From positions 1-44,603 of the forward strand of contig NZ_PDWK01000014.1 of NCBI RefSeq assembly GCF_010093135.1: DNA of 44,603 bases. The letters are read 5' to 3'. The notes under the pieces were generated by a model that saw only the letters and a list, made by a program, of their open reading frames with translations, searched no databases and was not told where the DNA came from. A program made the position numbers and the translations under genes. The DNA is from Pseudoxanthomonas taiwanensis (lineage in GTDB: Bacteria > Pseudomonadota > Gammaproteobacteria > Xanthomonadales > Xanthomonadaceae). This document shows, piece after piece, positions 1 to 10,441 of the stretch; within the stretch, counting starts at the first letter, position 1; every line of letters starts with the position of its first letter.

Positions 1-255
1 CGCGCTCCCCGGCCGGTCCCACCCCGCTCGTGTGGGGGGGAGGGGCGGTGGCGGTGGTGGGGAGCCGCCCCCGGCGGGCGGCGCCGGGGGGGGGGGTGCC
101 GCCAATCTGGGGGGGCGGCGGCTGTTTTCTTTCGCCGGGGGGGGGCGGGGGGGGGCCCGGCCCCCGCCCCCCGCGGCGGGCCCTTCCCGGCGCGGGCCCG
201 GGGGGGGGCGGGCCCGGGGCCCCCCCCGCCGGTGTTGCCGCGGTGCCGCGGTGGA
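1..255. other. Low-complexity G/C homopolymer contig edge
   Basis: This stretch is dominated by long runs of G and C with almost no A or T, most strongly at about 35-230. The open frames across it encode only Gly/Pro/Arg/Ala-rich strings. I see no gene. It ends just before the stop codon of the ompW-like gene. It looks like low-quality assembly at a contig end; poly-G runs are a known artefact of two-colour sequencing chemistry. A real extremely GC-rich intergenic region is possible but less likely. Confidence 0.6.
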
Positions 256-879
256 TCAGAAGCGGGCGCCCACGCCCACCCCGACCACCCACGGATCCAG
301 CTCCAGCTCCTGGCCCGTGCCCTGGCCGGCCACGCGCACGTCCGGACGCGAACGCATGTAGCGCAGGTCGGTGCGGGCGAACCAGGTCGAGTTGATGTTG
401 TAGTCCAGGCCGACGGTGCCGATGGCGCCCTTGGCGGTGTCCAGGCCCACGTGGGCGCCGTCGCCGCCGATGGTCTCGTGGCTGAAGTTGGACTGGTAGT
501 AGCCCAGGCCCACGAACGGGCGGAACACGTTGTCCGGCTGGCCGAAGTGCCACTGGGCGCTCAGCGCCACCGGCTGCTGGTCGACCGTGCCGACCTTGCC
601 GGCGCCGTCCGCGCGCACGCGGTGGTTGAACTTGTCGGCCGCGCCCCACAGCTCCACGCCGAAGTTGTCGGTGGCGTGCCAGGTGGCGCTGATCGTCGGG
701 GCCGGATCGCCGTCCACTCGGAGGCCGTTGCCCGGGTCGGACGGATGCAGGTGCGACAGGCTGCCGACCACGGAGAACCGCTTGCCGGCGGCCGAGTCGC
801 CGGCCTCCTGCGCGAACGCCGGCGCGGCCAGCGCCAGGGCGGGCAGCAGGGCCAGGGAGAGAGTGCGAATGGACCGCAT
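256..879 (-). CDS. ompW: OmpW family outer membrane protein
   Basis: A 207-residue protein with a signal peptide (residues 1-23, cleavage after AFA). The mature part alternates hydrophobic and polar residues as in a small beta-barrel and ends in aromatic Phe (GVGVGARF), the usual Bam-recognition C-terminus. The length and the conserved blocks near FRPFVGLGYYQSNFS and PWVVGVGVGARF fit OmpW, an eight-stranded channel for small hydrophobic compounds. The start is ATG at 879, with an AGAGGAGA Shine-Dalgarno a few bases upstream. It stands alone, divergent from aceF. OmpW genes are often oxygen-regulated, but I see no FNR box here. Confidence 0.85.
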   Translation of the reverse strand: MRSIRTLSLALLPALALAAPAFAQEAGDSAAGKRFSVVGSLSHLHPSDPGNGLRVDGDPAPTISATWHATDNFGVELWGAADKFNHRVRADGAGKVGTVDQQPVALSAQWHFGQPDNVFRPFVGLGYYQSNFSHETIGGDGAHVGLDTAKGAIGTVGLDYNINSTWFARTDLRYMRSRPDVRVAGQGTGQELELDPWVVGVGVGARF

Positions 880-1179
880 GGGGGAGTCTCCTCTTTCGTT
901 GTTGTAGTGCCCTTGGAGTGGGCGCGGCCGAAGCTAGGCGCCTGCGCATGAACCGTGCCCTGACCGCGGCCGCAGGCGGCCGCCGTCGTTCAGGCAATGG
1001 CCGCAAATGCCCGTGGCGCGGGCGTTCCGCTGCGCGGACCGGTTCAGTCGGGTGGGCGCGCGGTGAAGGCGGGCGGGGCGGCGGAGGGCGCGCTTGCGCG
1101 GAGGAAGGTTCCATTCGCAACCGGCATGCGCATACCCGGGCGTATTGCGGCGCAGCACGCACCGTGCACCCTGCGGAGG
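880..1179. other. Intergenic region between ompW and aceF
   Basis: About 370 bases separate the divergent ompW and aceF starts. The aceF-proximal end holds the promoter listed separately. The rest is GC-rich with short inverted repeats (for example around 1090-1100), and no frame looks like a gene. Short ORFs crossing it on both strands have the Arg/Gly/Ala composition of random high-GC sequence. Confidence 0.5.
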
Positions 1180-1208
1180 TTGGCGGGGGGCACGCGCGCG
1201 GCCACAAT
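1180..1208 (+). promoter_or_regulatory. Candidate sigma-70 promoter of aceF-lpdA
   Basis: TTGGCG (1180-1185) is followed by a 17-bp spacer and CACAAT (1203-1208), each matching four of six consensus positions. The predicted start near 1215 would give a leader of about 36 nt before the aceF ATG. It is the only A/T-bearing candidate in an otherwise very GC-rich region. It has not been tested. Confidence 0.45.
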
Positions 1209-1250
1209 AGGACCTCTTTTCCCCCACGCTAGAACCGCCGGAGTCTTGGC

Positions 1251-2666
1251 ATGGCCGAAATCAAGGAAGCGCGTGTTCCCGACATCGGGGACTACAGCGA
1301 CGTACCTGTCATCGAAGTCCTCGTCGCCGTGGGCGACTCCGTGGCCAAGGACCAGGGCCTGGTCACGCTGGAATCGGACAAGGCGACGCTGGAAGTGCCT
1401 TCGCCGTTCTCCGGTGTGGTCAAGGAGCTGAAGGTCAAGGTGGGCGACACCCTGTCCGAGGGCAACGTCGTGGCCCTGATCGAGGTCTCCGGGGACGCCG
1501 CCGCCCCGCCGCCGGCCGCGCCCGCCAGGGCCGACGCTCCGGCCCCGGCCAAGGCCGCCACCGTCCCGGCCGCCGAGACCGGCGCCAGGGTCGAGCCGGT
1601 GGCCGTGCCGGAGAAGAAGGATCCGGTGGTCGCGCGCGAAACCGCGGCGCGTCCGGGCACCGACCCGGAGATCGCGCCGCCGCGCACCCCGCCGGTGGAA
1701 TTCAACGCCGACAGCGTGCTGCCGGAGAAGGTGCCCTACGCCACCCCGGCGGTGCGCCTGTTCGCGCGCGAGCTGGGCGTGGACCTTTCCAGGGTCACCG
1801 GCACCGAGCGCGGCGGCCGCATCACCCGCGAGGACGTGCAGCGCTACGTCAAGTCCGTGCTCACCGGCGGCACGGCGCCGGCCGGCGTTGCCACCGGTGG
1901 CGGCGGCCTCAACCTGCTGCCCTGGCCGAAGGTGGACTTCGCCAAGTTCGGCGAGGTCGAGACCCGGCCGCTGTCGCGCATCAAGAAGATCTCCGGCGCC
2001 AACCTGTCGCGCAACTGGGCGATGATCCCGCATGTGACCCAGTTCGACCAGGCCGACATCACCGACCTGGAGGCCCTGCGCCTGCAGCTCAACAGGGAGA
2101 ACGTGCAGCTCAACAGGGAGAACGAGAAGGCCGGCATCAAGGTGACCATGCTCGCCTTCCTGCTCAAGGCCTCGGTGGCGGCGCTGAAGAAGTTCCCCGA
2201 GTTCAACGCCTCGCTGGACGAGACCGGCGAGAACCTGGTGCTGAAGAAGTACTTCCACATCGGCTTCGCCGCCGACACGCCCAACGGCCTGGTCGTGCCG
2301 GTGATCCGTGACGTGGACCGCAAGGGCGTGCTGGAGCTGGCCCGGGAGACCGCCGAGCTGGCGAAGAAGGCGCGCGAGGGCAAACTGGGCCCGGCCGAGA
2401 TGCAGGGCGGCTGCTTCTCGATCAGCTCGCTGGGCGGCATCGGCGGCACCGCGTTCACCCCGATCATCAACGCGCCGGAGGTGGCCATCCTCGGCGTGTC
2501 GAAGTCGTCCATGCAGCCGGTGTGGGACGGCAAGCAGTTCGTGCCGCGGCTGATGCTGCCGCTGTCGCTGAGTTACGACCACCGCGTGATCGACGGCGCC
2601 GCCGCCGCACGCTTCACCGGCTACCTGGCGCAGGTCCTGGCGGACATGCGCCGCGTGCTGCTCTGA
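1251..2666 (+). CDS. aceF: Dihydrolipoyllysine-residue acetyltransferase, pyruvate dehydrogenase E2
   Basis: A 471-residue E2 core of the pyruvate dehydrogenase complex; it transfers acetyl groups from lipoamide to CoA in the cytoplasm. One N-terminal lipoyl domain (about 3-78) carries the lipoyl lysine K44 in ESDKATLEVP. An Ala/Pro-rich linker follows, then a peripheral subunit-binding domain (about 162-200, YATPAVRLFARELGV) and the catalytic domain with the active-site SYDHRVIDGA (His444). It is followed 12 bp later by the E3 gene, so the two are co-transcribed. aceE (E1) is not adjacent. Unusual feature: a perfect 21-bp tandem duplication adds seven residues (QLNREN-V repeat) to a catalytic-domain helix. 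Confidence 0.95.
   Translation: MAEIKEARVPDIGDYSDVPVIEVLVAVGDSVAKDQGLVTLESDKATLEVPSPFSGVVKELKVKVGDTLSEGNVVALIEVSGDAAAPPPAAPARADAPAPAKAATVPAAETGARVEPVAVPEKKDPVVARETAARPGTDPEIAPPRTPPVEFNADSVLPEKVPYATPAVRLFARELGVDLSRVTGTERGGRITREDVQRYVKSVLTGGTAPAGVATGGGGLNLLPWPKVDFAKFGEVETRPLSRIKKISGANLSRNWAMIPHVTQFDQADITDLEALRLQLNRENVQLNRENEKAGIKVTMLAFLLKASVAALKKFPEFNASLDETGENLVLKKYFHIGFAADTPNGLVVPVIRDVDRKGVLELARETAELAKKAREGKLGPAEMQGGCFSISSLGGIGGTAFTPIINAPEVAILGVSKSSMQPVWDGKQFVPRLMLPLSLSYDHRVIDGAAAARFTGYLAQVLADMRRVLL
2083..2124 (+). repeat. 21-bp perfect tandem duplication inside aceF
   Basis: Bases 2083-2103 and 2104-2124 are identical. The unit is a multiple of three, so it keeps frame and duplicates seven residues, giving QLNREN-V-QLNREN in the E2 catalytic domain. 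It looks like a recent slippage or duplication, because even synonymous positions are identical. Confidence 0.9.
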
Positions 2667-2678
2667 GGGGGGGCGGCG

Positions 2679-4790
2679 ATGGCGAACACGATCGAAGTGA
2701 AGGTCCCGGACATCGGCGACTACCACGACGTGCCGGTGATCGAGGTGCTGGTCGCGCCGGGCGATGCCGTGCGCAAGGACCAGGGCCTGGTCACCCTGGA
2801 GTCGGACAAGGCCACCATGGAGGTGCCGGCGCCGGCCGACGGCGTGATCCGCGAGGTCCGCGTGCAGGTCGGCGACAAGCTGTCCGAGGGCAGCGTCGTC
2901 GCGATCCTGGAAACCGGAACCGGCGGGGCCGCGGCGCCCGCGCCGGCCGCCGCCCCTGCGCAGCAGCCCGCGTCCACCCCGGCCGCGGCGCCGGCCGCCG
3001 CCGCGGCCGGCACGGTCGAGGTGCAGGTGCCGGACATCGGCGACTACCGCGACGTGCCGGTGATCGAGGTGCTGGTCCAGCCCGGCGAGCGCGTGCGCAA
3101 GGACCAGGGTCTGGTCACCCTGGAATCGGACAAGGCGACGATGGAAGTGCCGTCGCCGGCCGACGGCGTGGTGCGGGAGATCCGGGTCAAGGTCGGCGAC
3201 ACCCTGTCGCAGGGCGACGTGGTGGCCGTGCTCGACGCGGCCGGCGCCGCTGCCGCCCCCGCGCCGGTGGCGCCGGCCGGCAAGCCGCCGGTGGCTCCGT
3301 CGCACCGCGCGCCGGCCGAGCCGGCCGCGCCCAGGCCGGCGCTGGACAGCGGCCGCCCGGCCGACATCGAGTGCCGCATGGTGGTGATCGGCTCCGGCCC
3401 CGGCGGCTACACCGCCGCCTTCCGCGCCGCGGACCTGGGCCTGGACACCGTGCTGGTCGAGCGCTATCCGACCCTGGGCGGCGTGTGCCTCAACGTCGGC
3501 TGTATCCCGTCCAAGGCGCTGCTGCACGCGGCCGCGGTCATCGAGGAGGCCACGCACGCCGGCGACTTCGGCGTGGAGTTCGGCAAGCCGAAGATCCACC
3601 TGGACAGGTTGCGCGCCTACAAGGAGAAGGTGGTCGGCCAGCTGACCCACGGCCTGGCCGGCATGGCCAGGCAGCGCAAGGTGCGCACCGTGCAGGGCGA
3701 GGCCCGGTTTGTCTCCCCGCACGAGCTGGAGATCACCGGCGCGGACGGCAAGGTGCAGCTGCTGCGCTTCCAGCAGTGCATCATCGCCGCCGGTTCGCAG
3801 GCGGTGAAGCTGCCCAACTTCCCGTGGGGCGACCCGCGCATCATGGACTCCACCGATGCGCTGGCCCTGGCCGAGGTGCCGAAGAAGCTGCTGGTCGTGG
3901 GTGGCGGCATCATCGGCCTGGAGATGGCCACCGTGTACAGCGCCCTGGGCGCGCAGGTGACCGTGGTCGAGTTCATGGACCAGCTGATGCCGGGCGCGGA
4001 CAAGGACCTGGTCAAGCCGCTGGCCGACCGCCTGAAGAAGCAGGGCATCGAGGTGCACCTGAAGACCAGGGCGGCCACGGTCAAGGCGGACAGGAAGGGC
4101 ATCACGGTGTCCTTCGAGGCCGCCGAGCCGGGCCAGAAGCCGGCGCTGGAGTCGGGCACCTGGGACCGCGTGCTGGTCGCCGTCGGCCGCGCGCCGAACG
4201 GGAGGAAGATCGACGCCGAGAAGGCCGGCGTGCAGGTCACCGAGCGCGGCTTCATCCCGGTGGACCGGCAGATGCGCACCAACGTGCCGCACATCTTTGC
4301 CATCGGCGACATCGTCGGCAACCCGATGCTGGCGCACAAGGCCACCCACGAGGGCAAGCTGGCCGCCGAGGTGGCCGCCGGCGAGAAGCGCGAGTGGGTG
4401 GCGCGGGTGATCCCCTCGGTGGCCTACACCAGCCCGGAGATCGCCTGGGTCGGCGTGACCGAGACCGAGGCCAGGGCCAGGGGCCTGAAGGTGGGCGTGG
4501 GCAAGTTCCCGTGGGCGGCCAGCGGCCGCGCCATCGGCATCGACCGCACCGAGGGCTTCACCAAGCTGATCTTCGACGAGGCCACCCACCGCATCATCGG
4601 TGCCGGCATCGTCGGCGTGCATGCCGGCGACCTGATCTCGGAGCTGGCCCTGGCCATCGAGATGGGCGCCGAGGCCGGCGACATCGGCCACACCATCCAT
4701 CCGCCCCCGACCCTGGGCGAGACGGTGGCGATGGCGGCCGAGGTGTACGAGGGCACGATCACCGACCTGTACCTGCCGAAGAAGAAGTAA
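2679..4790 (+). CDS. lpdA: Dihydrolipoyl dehydrogenase (E3) with two N-terminal lipoyl domains
   Basis: A 703-residue FAD/NAD enzyme that reoxidises dihydrolipoamide for the pyruvate dehydrogenase complex. Two near-identical lipoyl domains come first (about 4-79 and 111-187), with lipoyl lysines K44 and K152 in ESDKATMEVP. They are joined by Ala/Pro-rich linkers. The E3 part starts near 230 with the FAD motif VVIGSGPGGYTAA, the redox disulphide C270/C275 (GGVCLNVGCIPSK), the NAD motif VVGGGIIGLEMA and the C-terminal catalytic HTIHPPPTLGE. Plain E3 is about 470 residues; one fused lipoyl domain is known in Neisseria and Xanthomonas, so two is noteworthy. It lies directly behind aceF and before a strong terminator. 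Confidence 0.95.
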   Translation: MANTIEVKVPDIGDYHDVPVIEVLVAPGDAVRKDQGLVTLESDKATMEVPAPADGVIREVRVQVGDKLSEGSVVAILETGTGGAAAPAPAAAPAQQPASTPAAAPAAAAAGTVEVQVPDIGDYRDVPVIEVLVQPGERVRKDQGLVTLESDKATMEVPSPADGVVREIRVKVGDTLSQGDVVAVLDAAGAAAAPAPVAPAGKPPVAPSHRAPAEPAAPRPALDSGRPADIECRMVVIGSGPGGYTAAFRAADLGLDTVLVERYPTLGGVCLNVGCIPSKALLHAAAVIEEATHAGDFGVEFGKPKIHLDRLRAYKEKVVGQLTHGLAGMARQRKVRTVQGEARFVSPHELEITGADGKVQLLRFQQCIIAAGSQAVKLPNFPWGDPRIMDSTDALALAEVPKKLLVVGGGIIGLEMATVYSALGAQVTVVEFMDQLMPGADKDLVKPLADRLKKQGIEVHLKTRAATVKADRKGITVSFEAAEPGQKPALESGTWDRVLVAVGRAPNGRKIDAEKAGVQVTERGFIPVDRQMRTNVPHIFAIGDIVGNPMLAHKATHEGKLAAEVAAGEKREWVARVIPSVAYTSPEIAWVGVTETEARARGLKVGVGKFPWAASGRAIGIDRTEGFTKLIFDEATHRIIGAGIVGVHAGDLISELALAIEMGAEAGDIGHTIHPPPTLGETVAMAAEVYEGTITDLYLPKKK

Positions 4791-4810
4791 GCCGGCGCCG
4801 CTGGCACCGC

Positions 4811-4846
4811 AACGAAGAACCCCGGCCTGCGCCGGGGTTCTTCGTT
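4811..4846. terminator. Bidirectional terminator between lpdA and the OMP gene
   Basis: A perfect 16-bp stem (4811-4826 with 4831-4846) around the loop CTGC. The stem begins AACGAAGAAC and ends GTTCTTCGTT, so each strand has A-rich sequence before it and T-rich sequence closing it. It lies between convergent genes and can end transcription from both sides. Confidence 0.85.
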
Positions 4847-4869
4847 TCCGCAGGTGTCGCCGGCGCGGT

Positions 4870-5694
4870 TCAGAACGCCAGGGTCACACCCACCACCGGC
4901 CCCTTGAAGCGCTGGTCCCAGCCGACGATGCCGTCACGGATGCCGTCGCCGGAGACCGTGCGCTTGATGTCCAGGCGGTACCACTCGTAGCCGGCGAACA
5001 GGCCGAAGTTGCGCGTGAAGCGGTACTCGGCCACGGCGTTGGCGCGGGTGATGCTGCCGTCGTAGTCGCCGAAATCGCCCCAGTCCGCGTCCAGGTACTG
5101 GCCCTGCAGGTTCAGCAGCCAGCGCTCGCCCGGGCGCGCGGTCAGGCGCACGCCGACCACCGGGGCGTAGCCGTCCTCGCTGGTGTCGTCGCTCCAGCGG
5201 TCCTCGCCGGCTTCCGCCACCAGGGTGGCCTTGGCCTTGGCCCACTCGGCGCCGATCTGCAGGCCCAGGCTGAAGGAATCGGTCTGCACCACCGAGTAGT
5301 CGTACAGGAGGCTGGCCAGCTGGAAGTCCAGCTCGGCCTCGGCGTAGCTGCCTTCCGGGATGGTGATGTCGTCGTAGGACAGGTCCTGGCCGAGGGTCTC
5401 GCGGCGGCTCTTGTCGTAGTTGAAGTAGTCGAACACCAGGCGCTGGCGCTCGGACAGGCGGAACATGCCGTCGATGCGCGGCACGATCTCGTCGCTGCCG
5501 AAGTCGAAGCCCTGGGAGAAGCTGTACGGCTCGTCCATGTAGGTGGTCGAGGCCGACAGGGTGGTCTCGGCGGAGGCGCTCATGGCACCCAGGCGCAGGG
5601 CGAAGCGGTCTTCGCGGGCATCCTGGGCGGCGGCTTGGCCGGCGCAGGCCAGCAGGGCGACGGCAAGCAGGGAGGAGGCGGGGCGCAATTGCAT
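4870..5694 (-). CDS. Outer membrane beta-barrel protein of unknown function
   Basis: A 274-residue protein using the ATG at 5694. The frame stays open upstream, but that part is Arg/Pro/Ser-rich and lacks a signal peptide. From the chosen start there is a clear signal peptide (1-23, cleavage near AAAQ). Amphipathic strands follow and the protein ends in GVTLAF, the aromatic C-terminus of outer-membrane barrels. Acidic, Tyr-rich strand-loop segments such as RLVFDYFNYDK suggest a monomeric barrel of about 12 strands. I cannot name a substrate. A terminator-like hairpin lies 126 bp upstream of the start on the same strand. Confidence 0.75.
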   Translation of the reverse strand: MQLRPASSLLAVALLACAGQAAAQDAREDRFALRLGAMSASAETTLSASTTYMDEPYSFSQGFDFGSDEIVPRIDGMFRLSERQRLVFDYFNYDKSRRETLGQDLSYDDITIPEGSYAEAELDFQLASLLYDYSVVQTDSFSLGLQIGAEWAKAKATLVAEAGEDRWSDDTSEDGYAPVVGVRLTARPGERWLLNLQGQYLDADWGDFGDYDGSITRANAVAEYRFTRNFGLFAGYEWYRLDIKRTVSGDGIRDGIVGWDQRFKGPVVGVTLAF

Positions 5695-5819
5695 CGTTCG
5701 GTCGCGTATGGGGGTTGGGGGGCCGCAACTATGCGCAACCGCCTGTCCACGCCCCGTGAGCCGGGCGCAGACGCAAGGTGAAGGCCGATGCGACCAAAGG
5801 AGGCCCCCTACGAAAGACG

Positions 5820-5844
5820 AAGGCCCCGGTGGGGACGGGGCCTT
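5820..5844 (-). terminator. Orphan terminator-like hairpin (minus strand)
   Basis: A perfect 9-bp GC-rich stem (5820-5828 with 5836-5844; AAGGCCCCG/CGGGGCCTT). Read on the minus strand it is followed by TTCGTCTTTCG, the same style of T-rich tail as the lpdA terminator. No minus-strand gene lies upstream of it. It either ends a small RNA transcribed from about 5950 or sits in the leader of the OMP gene as an attenuator. Confidence 0.5.
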
Positions 5845-5891
5845 GGCGGCGACGGATCGACGAGGTACTCCGCGGCTGCAGGGGCTTACGA

Positions 5892-5935
5892 CCGGGATTT
5901 TCCCGGCAAGTTCCCGCCCGGGGGCCGTGACTTGC
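5892..5935. other. Structured inverted repeats upstream of the atp promoter
   Basis: Two nested inverted repeats lie in the 344-bp gap between the OMP gene and atpI. The first is CCGGGA-TTT-TCCCGG (5892-5906). The second is GCAAGT (5906-5911) paired with ACTTGC (5930-5935), enclosing a further GC-rich stem. They could fold on either strand. No coding frame is credible here. Confidence 0.4.
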
Positions 5936-5940
5936 GTCGG

Positions 5941-5970
5941 TTGTCCCGCAAATTGTCCCGCTGCTATACT
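5941..5970 (+). promoter_or_regulatory. Candidate promoter of the atp operon, with TTGTCCCGC direct repeat
   Basis: TTGTCC (5941-5946) and TATACT (5965-5970) are 18 bp apart, placing the start near 5977 and leaving about 60 nt of leader before atpI. The -35 region overlaps a perfect direct repeat, TTGTCCCGC at 5941-5949 and again at 5953-5961, separated by AAA (12-bp period). The repeat could be an operator, but no binding protein is known to me. Confidence 0.55.
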
Positions 5971-6038
5971 TTTGCAGCTCAACGGGCGCATCTGCTGCAG
6001 TGCAGCCTGGTTCCGCCTTCCCTCACAGGTACCGTCGC

Positions 6039-6407
6039 GTGATCAATTCCGTTGCCGCAGCCCGGCGACAGGCCGTTCGCGCGATTGCCTGGCAGGCGAT
6101 GGCGACGCTGCTGACCGCGCTGGCCTGCCTCTGGCAGGGCTGGAAGGCGGGCGCGGCGGCGCTGGTAGGCGGGGCTGCGGTGCTGCTGGGCGGCTGGATC
6201 GCGGCCCGCATCGGACTGGGCGGCGGCATCACCGGGGCGGTTCCGGCGATGGCGCGGCTGCTGGCAGGGATGCTGGCCAAGTGGTTCGTCCTGGTCGCCG
6301 TGATGGTGATCGGGGTGGTCGCCCTGGGATTGCCCCCGCTGCCGATGCTGGTGGCGGCGGCGGTCTCGCTGGTGGCGCAGGTACTGGCCATGGCGCGACA
6401 TCCCTGA
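6039..6407 (+). CDS. atpI: ATP synthase protein I
   Basis: A small hydrophobic protein (122 codons) at the head of the ATP synthase operon. AtpI helps assemble the c-ring and is not a structural subunit. Four hydrophobic segments are visible (about 20-38, 40-58, 75-95, 98-115). The start is taken as GTG 6039 (VINSVAAARRQ), because relatives begin with a similar sequence. A further in-frame GTG at 6000 would add 13 residues without membrane character. atpB follows after 72 bp. Confidence 0.8.
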   Translation: MINSVAAARRQAVRAIAWQAMATLLTALACLWQGWKAGAAALVGGAAVLLGGWIAARIGLGGGITGAVPAMARLLAGMLAKWFVLVAVMVIGVVALGLPPLPMLVAAAVSLVAQVLAMARHP

Positions 6408-6479
6408 ACGGCTCAGGCCGACGGGGCCGTTATACCGCAACACACAACTCCAGGTCGTTAGCACAGGAAGATCGGACCT

Positions 6480-7632
<1,153 letters not shown>

Positions 7633-7645
7633 TAGCGCGTCAGGG

Positions 7646-7668
7646 GGCGCCCGCCCGAGGCGGGCGCC
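7646..7668 (+). promoter_or_regulatory. Intercistronic hairpin after atpE
   Basis: A perfect 10-bp stem (7646-7655 with 7659-7668; GGCGCCCGCC/GGCGGGCGCC) with a 3-nt loop lies in the 99-bp gap between atpE and atpF. There is no T-tract, so it is probably not a full terminator. It could protect the 3' end of an atpIBE processing product or slow polymerase, helping c-subunit output exceed the rest. Confidence 0.6.
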
Positions 7669-7731
7669 GACAGGCATGGAGGAACCGCGCGGCGCCGCCG
7701 CCGGTTCCGTGACCACAGGCAGAGCGCACCA

Positions 7732-8202
7732 ATGAACCTCAATCTGACCCTCATCGCCCAGGCGCTGGCCTTCGCCGGCCTGATCTGGCTGATCGCCACC
7801 AAGATCTGGCCGCCGCTGCTGAAGGCCATCGAGGAGCGGCAGCAGAAGATCGCCGAGGGCCTGGCCGCGGCCGACCGCAGCCAGAAGGACCTGGCCCAGG
7901 CCCAGGAAAAGGTCAACGAGCTGCTCAAGGAAGCGCGGATCAAGGCCAACGAGATCATCGACCAGGCCCACGCCCGCGCCAACCAGATCGTCGACGCCGC
8001 CCGCGAGGAGGCCCTGGCCGAGGCCGCGCGGCAGAAGGCCGCCGCCCTGGCCGAGATCGAGGCTGCCGCCAACCGCGCCCGCGAGGAACTGCGCAAGCAG
8101 GTGTCGGTGCTGGCGGTGAGCGGCGCCGAGAAGCTGCTGCGTCGTGAAATCGATGCCAGCGCGCACAAGGCGCTGCTGGACGAGCTGGCCGCCGAGATCT
8201 GA
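7732..8202 (+). CDS. atpF: ATP synthase Fo subunit b
   Basis: A 156-residue peripheral stalk subunit. One N-terminal membrane helix (about 4-25, [22 protein letters not shown]) is followed by a long charged right-handed coiled coil rich in Ala, Glu, Lys and Arg. The length equals that of E. coli b (156). atpH starts 5 bp downstream, so the two stalk proteins are translated together. Confidence 0.95.
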   Translation: MNLNLTLIAQALAFAGLIWLIATKIWPPLLKAIEERQQKIAEGLAAADRSQKDLAQAQEKVNELLKEARIKANEIIDQAHARANQIVDAAREEALAEAARQKAAALAEIEAAANRAREELRKQVSVLAVSGAEKLLRREIDASAHKALLDELAAEI

Positions 8203-8207
8203 CGACC

Positions 8208-8735
8208 ATGAGCCAGGCCCTTACCCTTGCCCGTCCCTACGCCCGCGCCGCGTTCGCGGTCGCGCGCGACGAAGGCAGCATCGAAGCCTGGTCCCAGGCG
8301 CTGGCGTTCTCCGCCCAAGTGGCGGCCGACCCGCGCGTGGCCGGGCTGCTGCTCAACCCGGCGCTGAGCCACGAGGACGCCGTCCGGCTGGTCGCCCCCG
8401 AGGGCGCCGGCGGGTCCTTCCTCCGCTTCCTGGGGCTGCTGGCCGAGGCCGGGCGCCTGCGCCTGCTGGCCGAGGTGGCCGCGCTGTTCGAGCAGCTGCG
8501 GGCCGAGGAGCAGCGCGTGGTCAGGGCCACCGTCACCTCCGCCGCCGAGCTGTCGGCCGCCGAGCTCGAGAAGCTGCGCGCCGCGCTCAAGCGCCGCTTC
8601 GGCCGCGAGGTCGAGCTGCGCACCGCGGTCGATCCCAGCCTGATCGGTGGCGCGGTGATCGACGCCGGCGACGTCGTGATCGACGGCTCGCTCAAGGGCA
8701 AGCTGGCGCGCATGCAGGCCGCGCTGGCGGGCTGA
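8208..8735 (+). CDS. atpH: ATP synthase F1 subunit delta
   Basis: A 175-residue subunit that caps the F1 alpha3-beta3 hexamer and binds the b stalk. The N-terminal helical bundle ([19 protein letters not shown]) and the C-terminal conserved [35 protein letters not shown] block are characteristic. It begins 5 bp after atpF. A 74-bp gap precedes atpA. Confidence 0.95.
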   Translation: MSQALTLARPYARAAFAVARDEGSIEAWSQALAFSAQVAADPRVAGLLLNPALSHEDAVRLVAPEGAGGSFLRFLGLLAEAGRLRLLAEVAALFEQLRAEEQRVVRATVTSAAELSAAELEKLRAALKRRFGREVELRTAVDPSLIGGAVIDAGDVVIDGSLKGKLARMQAALAG

Positions 8736-8809
8736 CGACGCGGGCGCAGCCAACAGACCAGTCACTCTTCTAGGTCGCCACCCCCGGGCGCGACTCCAAG
8801 GAATCCAAC

Positions 8810-10357
<1,548 letters not shown>

Positions 10358-10441
10358 GGCAGCAAGGCGCGGGAGTGCGGGCAGGGCCCCGCGGCACCCC
10401 GTACTCCCACCTTCTCCACCCACGAGCGCAACGAGCGAACA

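Noticed and set aside
2690-3240. Duplicated lipoyl coding segments as a mobile or DNA-level repeat
   Set aside because: The similarity follows protein domains separated by Ala/Pro linkers with synonymous differences; this is domain duplication, not a mobile element.
1044-4700. Very long minus-strand open frame opposite aceF-lpdA
   Set aside because: Low-complexity His/Gly/Arg/Asp-rich translation with no domain; it is the GC-driven antisense shadow of two well-supported enzymes.
4870-5991. A 373-residue form of the outer membrane protein starting at 5991
   Set aside because: The extra 99 residues lack a signal peptide and cover structured intergenic DNA; the signal peptide begins at the ATG at 5694.
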